The translations under genes were made by a program, and so were the position numbers. This document shows, in pieces, positions 32,036 to 41,126 of a stretch of DNA of 64,000 bases (positions are counted from its first letter, which is position 1; each line of letters starts with the position of its first letter). This stretch comes from F-183 sp964627455 (GTDB taxonomy: Bacteria > Acidobacteriota > Terriglobia > Bryobacterales > Bryobacteraceae), in assembly GCA_964627455.1 (NCBI GenBank), contig CAZVKC010000038.1, positions 1 through 64,000 on the forward strand, written 5' to 3'. The notes under the pieces were generated by a model that saw nothing but the letters and a program-made list of their open reading frames with translations, was not told the DNA's origin and ran no database searches.

Positions 32036-33715
32036 ATGAGCCCCAGGCAATCCATTGCACTGCTCTGTATTTCAGGCATAGTGAGTTCTCAGTTTGCGGT
32101 CGCCGCTGACAAGAAGGCTGATGCGCAGGCTGTCAGCTCGGGCCAGCGGGAAACGATCGCCAAGCCGATGTCCGAGAAGGAGAAGAAGAAGCGGGAGGAG
32201 AAGCTCCGCAAGGAGTTGGAAACCCCCTACCGCAACTGGTTGAACGTCGACGTCTCCTACATCATCACGGACGAAGAGCGGCAAGCATTCAAGCGCTTTA
32301 CCACCGATGAAGAACGCCAGCAGTTCATCGAACAGTTCTGGCTCCGCCGCGACCCCACTCCCGACACCGAAGAGAACGAGTTCAAGGAAGAACACTACCG
32401 CCGCATTGCGTACGCGAACGAACGCTACGCCTCCGGTATCCCCGGCTGGAAGACCGACCGCGGCCGTATCTACATCACCTTCGGACCTCCGGATGAAATC
32501 GAATCGCACCCCTCGGGCGGCACCTACCAGCGTCCGATCGAAGAAGGCGGCGGCACCACGTCGACCTATCCGTTCGAAATCTGGCGCTACCGCTACATCG
32601 AGGGAATCGGCAACGACGTGCTGATCGAATTCGTTGATCCGACGATGACCGGCGAATACCGCATGACGATGGATCCGTCGGAAAAAGACGCACTGCTGTA
32701 TGTTCCGAACGCCGGCCTCACGATGTACGAAGAAATGGGCCTCGCGAGCAAGACGGACCGCTTCAGCCGCACGGACGGCACTCGCCTCGGCACCGGCAAC
32801 ATGCCTCTGCCGTCGCGCATGAATCAGTTCGAACGCCTCCAGCGTTTCGCAATGCTGCAGAAGCCGCCGCAGGTGAAGTTCAAGGATCTCGAAGCGCAGG
32901 TGACTTCGTCGGTGCGGTTCAACACGCTGCCGATGCAGGTGAAGGCGCACTTCATCCCGGTTACGAACGCCAGCGTGCTCAGCGCCGTGACCCTGCTGTT
33001 CGACCGCAAGGACCTGCAGTTCCAGCAGAAGGACAATATCTCCCGCGCCACCGTGAACATTTACGCCCGCGTCACCTCGATGGCGCGACGCGTGGTCAAC
33101 GTGTTCGAAGATGTCGTGTCGGTGGAAGCGCCGACCGAAATGCTGCCGCAGTTGGTGAAGGGCTCGTCGATCTATCAGAAGACGATTCCGCTGCCGCCCG
33201 GCAAATATCGTCTGAACATCGTCGCCAAGGACATCACGGGCGGCAACATGAATACATACGAAATGGCTCTCGAAGTGCCTCGTTTCGATGAGGACAAGCT
33301 GGGCGCCAGTTCCTTGATCCTGGCCGACGTGCTCGAAAAGGTTCCGACCAAGAGCATCGGCACCGGCCAGTTCGTGATTGGCTCCAATCGCGTGCGTCCA
33401 CGCATGAACGAAACGTTCTCGCCGGATGAGCGCCTTGGCATCTACATGCAGCTTTATAACTTCCAGGGTGATGAAAAGACCCAGAAGCCAAACGGCACGG
33501 TGAGCTACGAGATCGTGAAGCAGGGTTCGAACGAAAAGGTGTTCGAGTACAGCGAAGACGCCTCGACTCTTCCCGGATCCTCGACGCAGTTGATCATCGA
33601 GAAGCTCCTGCCGCTGAAGACCATGCAGCCCGGTACGTACACCTTGAACGTCAAGGCTGAAGACAAGAACCGGAACCAGGTTGTAACGAACACCGCATCG
33701 TTTACAATTAAATAG
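32036..33715 (+). CDS. GWxTD domain-containing exported protein
   Basis: A 559-residue protein with signal peptide (about 1-23) and a Lys/Glu-rich coiled-coil-like stretch (about 45-65). The conserved domain follows (about 65-235): YIITDEERQAFKRFTTDEER, FWLRRDPTPDTEENEFKEEH, and GIPGWKTDRGRIYITFGPPD, which carries the GWxTD motif. The C-terminal half is beta-rich with repeated strands. GWxTD proteins are common in Acidobacteria and some Bacteroidota; their role is not established, but envelope location is likely. The gene is followed by a hairpin and a barrel protein. Confidence 0.85.
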   Translation: MSPRQSIALLCISGIVSSQFAVAADKKADAQAVSSGQRETIAKPMSEKEKKKREEKLRKELETPYRNWLNVDVSYIITDEERQAFKRFTTDEERQQFIEQFWLRRDPTPDTEENEFKEEHYRRIAYANERYASGIPGWKTDRGRIYITFGPPDEIESHPSGGTYQRPIEEGGGTTSTYPFEIWRYRYIEGIGNDVLIEFVDPTMTGEYRMTMDPSEKDALLYVPNAGLTMYEEMGLASKTDRFSRTDGTRLGTGNMPLPSRMNQFERLQRFAMLQKPPQVKFKDLEAQVTSSVRFNTLPMQVKAHFIPVTNASVLSAVTLLFDRKDLQFQQKDNISRATVNIYARVTSMARRVVNVFEDVVSVEAPTEMLPQLVKGSSIYQKTIPLPPGKYRLNIVAKDITGGNMNTYEMALEVPRFDEDKLGASSLILADVLEKVPTKSIGTGQFVIGSNRVRPRMNETFSPDERLGIYMQLYNFQGDEKTQKPNGTVSYEIVKQGSNEKVFEYSEDASTLPGSSTQLIIEKLLPLKTMQPGTYTLNVKAEDKNRNQVVTNTASFTIK

Positions 33716-33727
33716 AGTTCAGATTTC

Positions 33728-33752
33728 GGGGCAGGTGTTCGCGCCTGTCCCC
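33728..33752 (+). terminator. Hairpin after the GWxTD gene
   Basis: GGGGCAGG (33728-33735) pairs with CCTGTCCCC (33744-33752) with a single-base bulge, followed by GTTCGAGTTTT. It lies 12 bp past the stop. The T tract is broken, so termination may be partial. Confidence 0.45.
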
Positions 33753-33838
33753 GTTCGAGTTTTCGCGCGGACCGGATGGTTGGTTTGCAGCCGGGGCGCG
33801 TACAACAGCAGCCCGAAGGAAAGGGCAGAGTGATTGCG

Positions 33839-35635
33839 ATGAGATTCTGGTCCCGCCACCGCGTGTCTCTTGCGTGTTGTCTCACTCTTAGTGTAGGCGC
33901 GAGTCTGGTGAGCGCCGCACAGTTGCCGAAGTTGTCTGGTTCGCTGCTGGGGCATGTCCGCAACAACTCCGGCATCGCGCAAATGGGCGCGTCGGTTTCC
34001 GTCTACAATCGCTACGAAAAGCTGGTCCGTCAGGTGCTCACCAACGACAAGGGCGCCTTCTTCTTCGACGGGTTGCCGCCGGATTCCTACTCGGTTCGGG
34101 TGGCTCTGTCCAGTTTTGTTCCGGCGATCAAGCGCGGCATCGCCGTGCAGGCCGGCGTCGACCAGGTCCTGAACGTCAATCTGACCAGTATCTTCAGCAC
34201 AATTGAACTCGTCTACGAAGCGCCGGGCAACGCGCTGATGACGGACGACTGGAAGTGGGCTTTACGCACTGCGATTGCGACGCGTCCGGTTTTGCGGGCG
34301 CTCCCGACCATCGGCGGCGTGTCGACTTCTGCGTCGCGGCGTTCGAGCATGTTTACGGAGACCAAGGGTCTGGTGAATGTTTCCGCCGGTGATCCGGCGG
34401 CGCTCGGCACGACCGGCACGCAGACCGATCTCGGTACGGCGTTCGCGCTCGCCACGTCGATCTACGGACGCAATCAGGTTCAGTTCAGCGGCAACTTCGG
34501 GATGGTGCCGCATGCCGCGCTTCCCGCCGCGGGATTCCGCAGCACGTACAAGCGTACAGGCGGCGGCTTCGGTGTTCCTTCTCCGGAAGTCACTGTGACC
34601 GCGCGGCAGATGTACCTGCCCGTTGGACCCGGCAAGTTCGGAGACGGCACCCGTGAGGCTCCCGCGCTGCGCACCCTGTCGATCAGCACGGTCGATCGCA
34701 TGGATCTCACCGAGAACCTGCACATCGAATACGGATTTTCGCTGGATTCCATCGCGTTCGTCGACCGCTTGAACTACTTCAGCCCGTTCGCCCGTGCAGC
34801 GTATTCGCTGGGATCGCTGGGCCAGGTGCAGGTCGGATTCAGCGCAGGCGCGCCGCCTGTCGAATTGATGCAAACCAGCCCGGGTGATGCGAATGCGGAA
34901 CTCCGCCGCGATCTAGCCGCCTTGTCGGTGTTGCCGCGTGTGTCTTTGCGCGACGGCCGTTCGCGAGTGCAGCGCACGAGGAATTACGAAGTTTCCTACC
35001 AGAAGGACATCGCGAAGACCCGCTTGAGCGGCGCAGTGTTCCACGAGACTGTTTCCAACGCAGCCGTGAACTTCCAGGGTCCGGACGGCGTGTATGCCGG
35101 CGATGTTCTGCCGGACTTCGGATCCCGCGCGGCGATGTTCAACGTCGGCGGCTTCCAGCGCTGGGGCTATATGGGTTCGGTACAGCAGCAGTTGGGCGAT
35201 CACCTCGAGGCCTCGCTTGCCGTCGGCCGCGGAGGCGCTCTCACCGCTTCCCGCCGCGACCTGCCCGATGATTCGCCGGAGACGCTGCGGTCGGTGCTGC
35301 AGGCCAACAACCGGACCTGGGCGTCGGCTCGCGTCACGGTGACCACCCCGAAAGCGGGTACGAAAGTGTCGAGCAGCTACGGCTGGACGGATTACGCGGC
35401 CATGATGCCGGGACACATGTTCCTCACGCAGAAGGCGCTGCCGGAGACCGGCTGGAACATGTCGGTGCGGCAGCCGATTCCTTCCGCGCCCTGGATGCCC
35501 GGCCGCATCGAATTGACTGGCGAGATGCGCAATATGCTGGCGCAAGGCTACATGCCGCTGCAGGCGGGAGCCCGGCGCATCCTGTTGATCCAATCTCCCC
35601 GCGCGGTTCGCGGCGGACTCAGCTTCATCTTCTAA
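33839..35635 (+). CDS. Outer-membrane beta-barrel protein with an N-terminal carboxypeptidase-regulatory-like domain
   Basis: A 598-residue exported protein. After a signal peptide (CCLTLSVGASLVSA) comes a small beta-sandwich: GSLLGHVRNNSGIAQMGASV and FFFDGLPPDSYSVRV, the carboxypeptidase-regulatory/PEGA-like fold found at the start of Oar-type TonB receptors. The remainder is rich in alternating strands and aromatic residues and ends RGGLSFIF, a typical terminal strand with a C-terminal Phe for barrel insertion. There is no clear plug domain, so active TonB transport is doubtful. ATG at 33839 is chosen because the signal starts there. It may share a transcript with the GWxTD gene and with the short gene that begins 6 bp later. 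Confidence 0.68.
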   Translation: MRFWSRHRVSLACCLTLSVGASLVSAAQLPKLSGSLLGHVRNNSGIAQMGASVSVYNRYEKLVRQVLTNDKGAFFFDGLPPDSYSVRVALSSFVPAIKRGIAVQAGVDQVLNVNLTSIFSTIELVYEAPGNALMTDDWKWALRTAIATRPVLRALPTIGGVSTSASRRSSMFTETKGLVNVSAGDPAALGTTGTQTDLGTAFALATSIYGRNQVQFSGNFGMVPHAALPAAGFRSTYKRTGGGFGVPSPEVTVTARQMYLPVGPGKFGDGTREAPALRTLSISTVDRMDLTENLHIEYGFSLDSIAFVDRLNYFSPFARAAYSLGSLGQVQVGFSAGAPPVELMQTSPGDANAELRRDLAALSVLPRVSLRDGRSRVQRTRNYEVSYQKDIAKTRLSGAVFHETVSNAAVNFQGPDGVYAGDVLPDFGSRAAMFNVGGFQRWGYMGSVQQQLGDHLEASLAVGRGGALTASRRDLPDDSPETLRSVLQANNRTWASARVTVTTPKAGTKVSSSYGWTDYAAMMPGHMFLTQKALPETGWNMSVRQPIPSAPWMPGRIELTGEMRNMLAQGYMPLQAGARRILLIQSPRAVRGGLSFIF

Positions 35636-35641
35636 CCGGCC

Positions 35642-36304
35642 GTGTCCCCGCTGCCGCTCACACTGTTTTTCGTCGCGGCGATTACACAAGACATCACAGA
35701 GCACGTCCGGCCAACGCGTTTCGACGCGCTGGATGCCGTGAATCAGCCGGTACGAATGGCGCGTGACCGGTTGTTCCCAATGGCCGGCCTGCCATCGCTA
35801 TCCGCGGGGAACCCTGATGCGCCGCCACGCGTCACGCTGCAGGACCGATTCCCGGTTCCGGAACTTCCAGTGCAGCAAAGTGATGTGGTTGTTGTCGCCA
35901 CGGTCGTGGCTACGGATTCGCACATGCTTCCTGGTGAAGCGGGAATCTACACGGAATACCACGCCAGAGCATCACGGGTTGTTTCCTCCCACGGCAAATG
36001 GACCGGGACAACGTTGGACATCGTCAATTTGGGCGGCGCGATCCAAACGGACTCGGGACGCGTGATGCGGCACGTTTCCCAAGGTCAGGGAACGCCAATC
36101 GAAAGTGGACGCGAGTACCTGATGTTCCTGCAGTATGTCGCCGATGCAGACTGTTTTCGGTTCATCAAAGTGTGGCGGGTAGAGGGCGGCGTGATGCGGG
36201 CCAATGCGGACGATGATCGGGCGAGGGGCAAGCTTGGCACATCACAGGTAGATGGCAAGTCGCTGGAATCTCTCCTCGCCAAGATCTCGCGACCGCAGGA
36301 ATGA
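35642..36304 (+). CDS. Exported protein of unknown function
   Basis: A 220-residue protein starting with GTG 6 bp after the barrel gene; no clear ribosome site, so translational coupling is likely. The N-terminus SPLPLTLFFVAAITQ is weakly signal-like. Recognisable parts are QQSDVVVVATVVATDSHML and YTEYHARASRVVSSHGKWTG, which look like an OB-fold-like beta barrel seen in small exported proteins that sense or bind ligands, and REYLMFLQYV near the end. No named family was recognised. It ends just ahead of a hairpin terminator. Confidence 0.55.
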   Translation: MSPLPLTLFFVAAITQDITEHVRPTRFDALDAVNQPVRMARDRLFPMAGLPSLSAGNPDAPPRVTLQDRFPVPELPVQQSDVVVVATVVATDSHMLPGEAGIYTEYHARASRVVSSHGKWTGTTLDIVNLGGAIQTDSGRVMRHVSQGQGTPIESGREYLMFLQYVADADCFRFIKVWRVEGGVMRANADDDRARGKLGTSQVDGKSLESLLAKISRPQE

Positions 36305-36307
36305 ACA

Positions 36308-36340
36308 AAGGGCTCCCGCCGGAACGCAGCAGGAGCCCTT
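36308..36340. terminator. Hairpin terminator shared by converging genes
   Basis: Arms AAGGGCTCC (36308-36316) and GGAGCCCTT (36332-36340) pair perfectly over 9 bp around a 15-base loop. On the minus strand the stem is followed by a T-rich stretch, so it mainly fits the end of the efflux operon; it also lies just past the plus-strand gene ending at 36304. Confidence 0.72.
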
Positions 36341-36362
36341 CGTGTGTGAATCGCCGAATGGA

Positions 36363-39300
36363 TCAGCGGACCGTGATCTGGTGGCTGCTCAGCGTAACGC
36401 CGACTGCCTGTTCGAGCCGGGCTGTCGCTTTGTTGAACTCCAACTGCGCGACCACCGCGCGCCGCCGGGCGTCGAGGTATTCGTTCTGACGCGTCAGCAC
36501 CAGGAAGTTCGTTGACTCGCCTGTCTGGAACAAACGGGTTTCGCTCTCGAGCTTTTCCTTCGCTGCGGCTTCACTCGCGTTCGCCGCCGTGATCCGCTGC
36601 TTCGCCGTCTGGATCGCCTGCAACCCGTTGCGGACCTGCTGTTCGATGACCTGTTCCCAGCGAGTCTGTTCGAGCTTCAAGCGTTTGGCCTGGATGGCAG
36701 CCTGCGCTTCCTGCGCCTGAGCGGTACGGTTGCGCAGGTTGAGGTCGAACGAGACGCCGACGACCGCAGTCTGGAAGTTGCCGCCGAAGACTCCGGTGAG
36801 CGTCGTGCCGTAGCCGCCGAGGAGGTTGGAGGGTACGGCGCCGAAGGAGTTCGTCACGGGCAGGGGATCGAGGCCTGCCAGCCTCGAGAGCTCGTTCAAG
36901 CGCAGCAACTGTCCGAGCGTCGAGGCCGCGAAGGGATTGGTCGACGTGCTGACGCCGCCGGCCAGGCCTGAGTTGATGTAGCTTGCGACGAGGTCGACTC
37001 GAGGCTTCAATTGATCCTTAGCCAGTTGCTGGTCGTACTCGTTGCTTTCCATGCGCAACGCGAGCTGCTTCAATTCCGGACGCTTGGCAATCGCGTTCCG
37101 CACTGCTTCGCGCACATCATCGCTCACGTCGGGCGGCGTCGTGATGAGCGTCTCAGTCGGGATGATCTGATCGCCCCAGATCGTGGCGGAACGGTTGGGC
37201 GCGATCAGCGCCTTGAGGTTGTTCTCGATCTCGGTGAGCAGGCCGACGCTGGTGTAGTGCAGGTCGAGACGGCGTTCGAGTTCGGCCTTGGACGCCGAGA
37301 GTTCGACCGGCGCGAGCGTGCCGGAGTCGATCATGCGCTGGTTGCGGGCGTACTGCTCGCGCGCCAGTTCGACGGCTTGGCGAGTGACTTCGACATCCTG
37401 GCGTGACGCGACAAGATCCCAATACGCCGATTCCACGCGGCTCACGATGTCAATGACGCGGATCTGGAAGTCCGTCTCGGTGATGTTCAACTGCTTGCGG
37501 CGCAGGCGGATTTCGTTACGATCGCGATCGATGATGCGGCCGCGAAGCAGCGGCTGCGTATAGTTCAGCGACAAACGGCTGGTGGTGTAGGGGTTCAAAC
37601 TCGCGAACGGGTTGTTGGTCCGCTGGCGCGAGTTGTCAAACAGGATGCTCGCTTGCGAACCGGCCCACGGCAGTTTGCTGACCAGGCCGAAGTTCTGGGA
37701 ATGGATGCGGTCCGCGAGCACGCCGTTGACGCCGGCGAGAGGCGAGGGTGTTGGCTGGTTCTGGTTGTTGTACTGCGGCTGCCAGCGGAAGACCGGATCG
37801 AAGGCTCCGAGTGCGCCTTTGATGCCTTGCGAGGCGAGCGCCTGGTTGGTGCGTTCGATCTCGACATCGAGGTTGTTCGAGATCGCCATCTTGATGGCGT
37901 CCAGCAGCGTGAGCCTGGTTTCCGTGACGCCGACGCCGACGCGGGACACCTGCAGTGGTCCTGTCTCAGCGCCCTGCAGCGTGAGCACGCCGATCAACAA
38001 CATCGCGACCGGAGTGACGAGCGCTTTGTTGCGGCGGAAGGTGAACAACCGCGCGAGGCGCGACCAGAGCGTGGTGTGCGCGATGTCGTCGAAGAACGAA
38101 TACGCGACGGGGGTCACGAGGAGCGAGAGGAGGAGGCAGAGCGTCTGCCCGCCGATGACCGCGATGGCCACCGTGCGGCGGGTTCCCGCGCCGGCGCCGG
38201 TGCCGAGCGCGAGCGGGATCATGCCGGCGACGAGAGCCGCAGTGGTCATGAGGATCGGACGCAGACGGTCCTCGCAACCTTTGAGGATCGCCTCGTAGCG
38301 TGGCAGTCCTTTGCGGCGCAGCTGCTTGATGTGATCGATCTGCAGGATCGAGTTCTTCTTGACGATGCCGAATAGCACGAGGATGCCGAGGCTCGAATAG
38401 ATGATCGAGAAGTTCTCGCCCATGATGAGCAGGCTGAGCACGGCGAAGGGCACCGAAAGCGGCAGGCTGAGCAGGATGGTGACCGGATCGATGAAGCTTT
38501 CGAACTGCGCCGCGAGGATCATGTACATGAAGATCAGCGACAGGATCAGGGCGATGACGTAGTTCTTGGCGGCGCGTCCCAATTCTTTCGAACGGCCCAG
38601 AAGACCGGTCGAATACTCGGGCGGCAGGTTCATTTCCTTGACGGTTTGGTTGATCGCGTCAATGGCTTCGCTGAGGGATCCGCCGGGCGCGATGTTGCCT
38701 TGAATGAGAATCTGGCGCTGGCGGTTGAAGCGTTCGATCTTGGTGGGGCCGGTGGCGGCAGAGAGCGTCGCTACGTTCGACACCGGTACGTTGCCGAGCG
38801 TCGTCGAGGGGACGTACAAGCGGTTCAACGAGGCGGGGGAATTGCGGAACTGGCGGTCCACGCGGAGCATGACGTCGTAACGGTCTTCGCCGTCGCGGAA
38901 TGTGGTGGCCTGTTCATCACCGCCGACAAGTGTGCGCATGGCGGAAGCGACAGAGGCGACGCTGACGTTGAGGTCCGCGGCCTTGTCGCGGTTGATCTGG
39001 ACGCGGAGTTCGGGCTTGCCGGGCTCGTAGGAACTCTCGAGGTCCACGACGCCGGGGACGTTGGCGACACGCTTCATGACGTTGTCGGTGATGTCGGCGA
39101 GTTTGCGGAGGTCGGGTCCCTGAATGGCAAAGATGAGTTCGCGATCGGAACCGCCGCCGCTGACCGACGCCGGATACTGCACGCCGATGGTGACGTCGTG
39201 ATACTTGGCGAGGGCTTTGCGCGCGATGCCCATGATCTCTTCCTGGGTCTGCTTGCGCTGCGAAGGATGCACGAGTTCGACGAGGACGCTGCCGCGGTCC

Positions 39301-41111
39301 ACCTGACGCTGGAAGTCCGCGCCGATGGTGGTGAGCAGGTGCTGGACGCCGGGGAGTTTGCGCGCGTCGGCTTCGATCTGGCGGATCACCTGGTCGGTGC
39401 CTTCGAGCGAAGAGCCCGGAGGCGTGCGGACGGTGATTTCGAATTCGCTCTGGTCGGAGTTGGGCAGGAAGCTCTTGCCGATCTTCATGAACAAGGGACC
39501 GGTAGAGAGTACGACGGCCAGCGAGATCAGGCCGATCGCCCAGCGGTGCGCCATAGACCAGCGCAGCAGCGCCGCGTAGGGCTTGGCGAAGACCAGGAAC
39601 ACGAAGTTTTCTTTGGTGTGTTCTTTCTCGGCGTCGACCTTGAGGAAGCGCGACGAGAGCATCGGGGTGAGGGTGAAGCTCACGATCAGCGAGATCATGA
39701 TGGCGAACGCGGCAGTGTAGCCGAAGCTGCCCATGAAGCGTCCGACGATGCCGCCCATCATCGCAACCGGGATGAAGATGATGGCGAGGGAGAGCGTGGT
39801 GGCGAGCACGGCGAGGCCGATTTCGCGGGTCCCTTCGATGGCCGCTTCGACGGGAGAGATCTTCTTCTCTTCGGCGACCTTGAAGATGTTCTCGAGAACC
39901 ACGATCGCGTCGTCAATCACGATGCCGACCATCAGCACGAGGGCGAGCATGGTGATCTCGTTGAGCGTGTAGCCCATCAGGTAGATGAGCGTGAAGGTGG
40001 AGATGATGGACGCGGGGATCGCGACCGCGGCGATGATGGTCGAGCGCCAGTTGCGAATGAAGATGAACACGACGAGCGCGGCGAAGATGCCGCCTTCGAC
40101 GAGGTGCGCTTTCACAGACTGGAACGATTCGACGATGAAGGGCGCGAGATCGCGCGTGTAGGTGATGCGGAAGTCCTGCGGCAGGGTCGGCTTGAGTTCG
40201 TCGAGGCGGCCCTTGACCGCGTTGATGACTTCGAGCACGTTGGTGCCGCTTTGCTTGCGGACTTCGAGCACGACGGCGGCCTGATCATCGAGGCGGGCGA
40301 GCGAGCGGGGTTCCTCGACACCGTCGATGACGTGGCCGATGTCCGCAATGCGCACAGGGGAACCATTGGGGGCTGCGATGATGATGCGGTTGAAGTCCTG
40401 CGGGCGTTCGACGCGGCCGAGGGTGCGCAGCGAGACTTCGCGCTGGCCCTGGTCGACGCGTCCGCCGGGGATTTCGACGTTCTGCGCGGCGAGCGCGCCA
40501 CGGACCTGATCGATATTGAGGTTGTAGGAGTACAGCTTTTCGCCGTCGAGGATGACCTGGATCTGGCGCTTGCGGTCGCCGACGAAGCGGACGTCGCCCA
40601 CGCCGTTGAGGCTTTCGATGCTCTTCTTGATCTTGTCGTCGACGATTTTGGTGATTTCGCGCGCATCACGCGGCGAGGCGACGACGATGTTGAGGATCGG
40701 GGTTGCGTCGGTCGAGATCTTGTCAACGATCGGTTGATCCGTATCCTTGGGCAGGTCGTTCAGCACCGTGTTGACCTTGGCGCGGACTTCCTGGATCGCG
40801 ACGTCGGGATCCTTTTCGAGGACGAACTGGATGAAGACCTGCGAGATGCCTTCGGCGGAGTTCGAACGCAATTCGTCGATGCCGGAGACGGTGTTGACGA
40901 CTTCTTCGATGCGCTTGGTGACCTGCGTTTCGACTTCTTCGGGCGAGGCGCCGCGCAGCACGGTGGTGATGGTGACGATGGGCAGTTCGACCTTGGGGAA
41001 GCGGTCGACGCCGAGGGCCATGTAGGCGAACCAGCCTGTGACGAGGAGCGCCATGATGAGCATGGTCGCGAAGACGGGCCGCTTGATGCAGACTTCTGCT
41101 AGTTTTTGCAT
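36363..41111 (-). CDS. Fused RND efflux pump and TolC-like outer-membrane channel
   Basis: A single 1582-residue open frame. Residues 1-1025 are a full-length HAE1/AcrB-type proton-driven multidrug pump: CIKRPVFATMLIMALL start, two large periplasmic loops, twelve membrane helices, and VGIVIDDAIVVLENI (helix IV with the proton-relay Asp pair). After the last helix (VAYSFFDDIAHTTLWSRLARL) comes RRNKALVTPVAMLLIGVLTL (about 1026-1045), which reads like a signal peptide or a thirteenth helix. Residues about 1049-1582 form a complete outer-membrane efflux protein with the usual two coiled-coil repeats. In typical systems these are separate genes. The hydrophobic segment would send the channel domain to the periplasm; whether the chain stays joined or is cut is unknown. 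Third gene of the operon, 15 bp after the adaptor. Confidence 0.9.
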   Translation of the reverse strand: MQKLAEVCIKRPVFATMLIMALLVTGWFAYMALGVDRFPKVELPIVTITTVLRGASPEEVETQVTKRIEEVVNTVSGIDELRSNSAEGISQVFIQFVLEKDPDVAIQEVRAKVNTVLNDLPKDTDQPIVDKISTDATPILNIVVASPRDAREITKIVDDKIKKSIESLNGVGDVRFVGDRKRQIQVILDGEKLYSYNLNIDQVRGALAAQNVEIPGGRVDQGQREVSLRTLGRVERPQDFNRIIIAAPNGSPVRIADIGHVIDGVEEPRSLARLDDQAAVVLEVRKQSGTNVLEVINAVKGRLDELKPTLPQDFRITYTRDLAPFIVESFQSVKAHLVEGGIFAALVVFIFIRNWRSTIIAAVAIPASIISTFTLIYLMGYTLNEITMLALVLMVGIVIDDAIVVLENIFKVAEEKKISPVEAAIEGTREIGLAVLATTLSLAIIFIPVAMMGGIVGRFMGSFGYTAAFAIMISLIVSFTLTPMLSSRFLKVDAEKEHTKENFVFLVFAKPYAALLRWSMAHRWAIGLISLAVVLSTGPLFMKIGKSFLPNSDQSEFEITVRTPPGSSLEGTDQVIRQIEADARKLPGVQHLLTTIGADFQRQVDRGSVLVELVHPSQRKQTQEEIMGIARKALAKYHDVTIGVQYPASVSGGGSDRELIFAIQGPDLRKLADITDNVMKRVANVPGVVDLESSYEPGKPELRVQINRDKAADLNVSVASVASAMRTLVGGDEQATTFRDGEDRYDVMLRVDRQFRNSPASLNRLYVPSTTLGNVPVSNVATLSAATGPTKIERFNRQRQILIQGNIAPGGSLSEAIDAINQTVKEMNLPPEYSTGLLGRSKELGRAAKNYVIALILSLIFMYMILAAQFESFIDPVTILLSLPLSVPFAVLSLLIMGENFSIIYSSLGILVLFGIVKKNSILQIDHIKQLRRKGLPRYEAILKGCEDRLRPILMTTAALVAGMIPLALGTGAGAGTRRTVAIAVIGGQTLCLLLSLLVTPVAYSFFDDIAHTTLWSRLARLFTFRRNKALVTPVAMLLIGVLTLQGAETGPLQVSRVGVGVTETRLTLLDAIKMAISNNLDVEIERTNQALASQGIKGALGAFDPVFRWQPQYNNQNQPTPSPLAGVNGVLADRIHSQNFGLVSKLPWAGSQASILFDNSRQRTNNPFASLNPYTTSRLSLNYTQPLLRGRIIDRDRNEIRLRRKQLNITETDFQIRVIDIVSRVESAYWDLVASRQDVEVTRQAVELAREQYARNQRMIDSGTLAPVELSASKAELERRLDLHYTSVGLLTEIENNLKALIAPNRSATIWGDQIIPTETLITTPPDVSDDVREAVRNAIAKRPELKQLALRMESNEYDQQLAKDQLKPRVDLVASYINSGLAGGVSTSTNPFAASTLGQLLRLNELSRLAGLDPLPVTNSFGAVPSNLLGGYGTTLTGVFGGNFQTAVVGVSFDLNLRNRTAQAQEAQAAIQAKRLKLEQTRWEQVIEQQVRNGLQAIQTAKQRITAANASEAAAKEKLESETRLFQTGESTNFLVLTRQNEYLDARRRAVVAQLEFNKATARLEQAVGVTLSSHQITVR

Positions 41112-41126
41112 GTTGGCAGCGGCTCC

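Noticed and set aside
38646..41102. 818-residue open frame opposite the RND pump
   Set aside because: It is antisense to an unmistakable pump gene, its composition is Asp/Glu/Arg/Gly-rich low-complexity, and it has no motif. Long antisense frames are expected in GC-rich genes.
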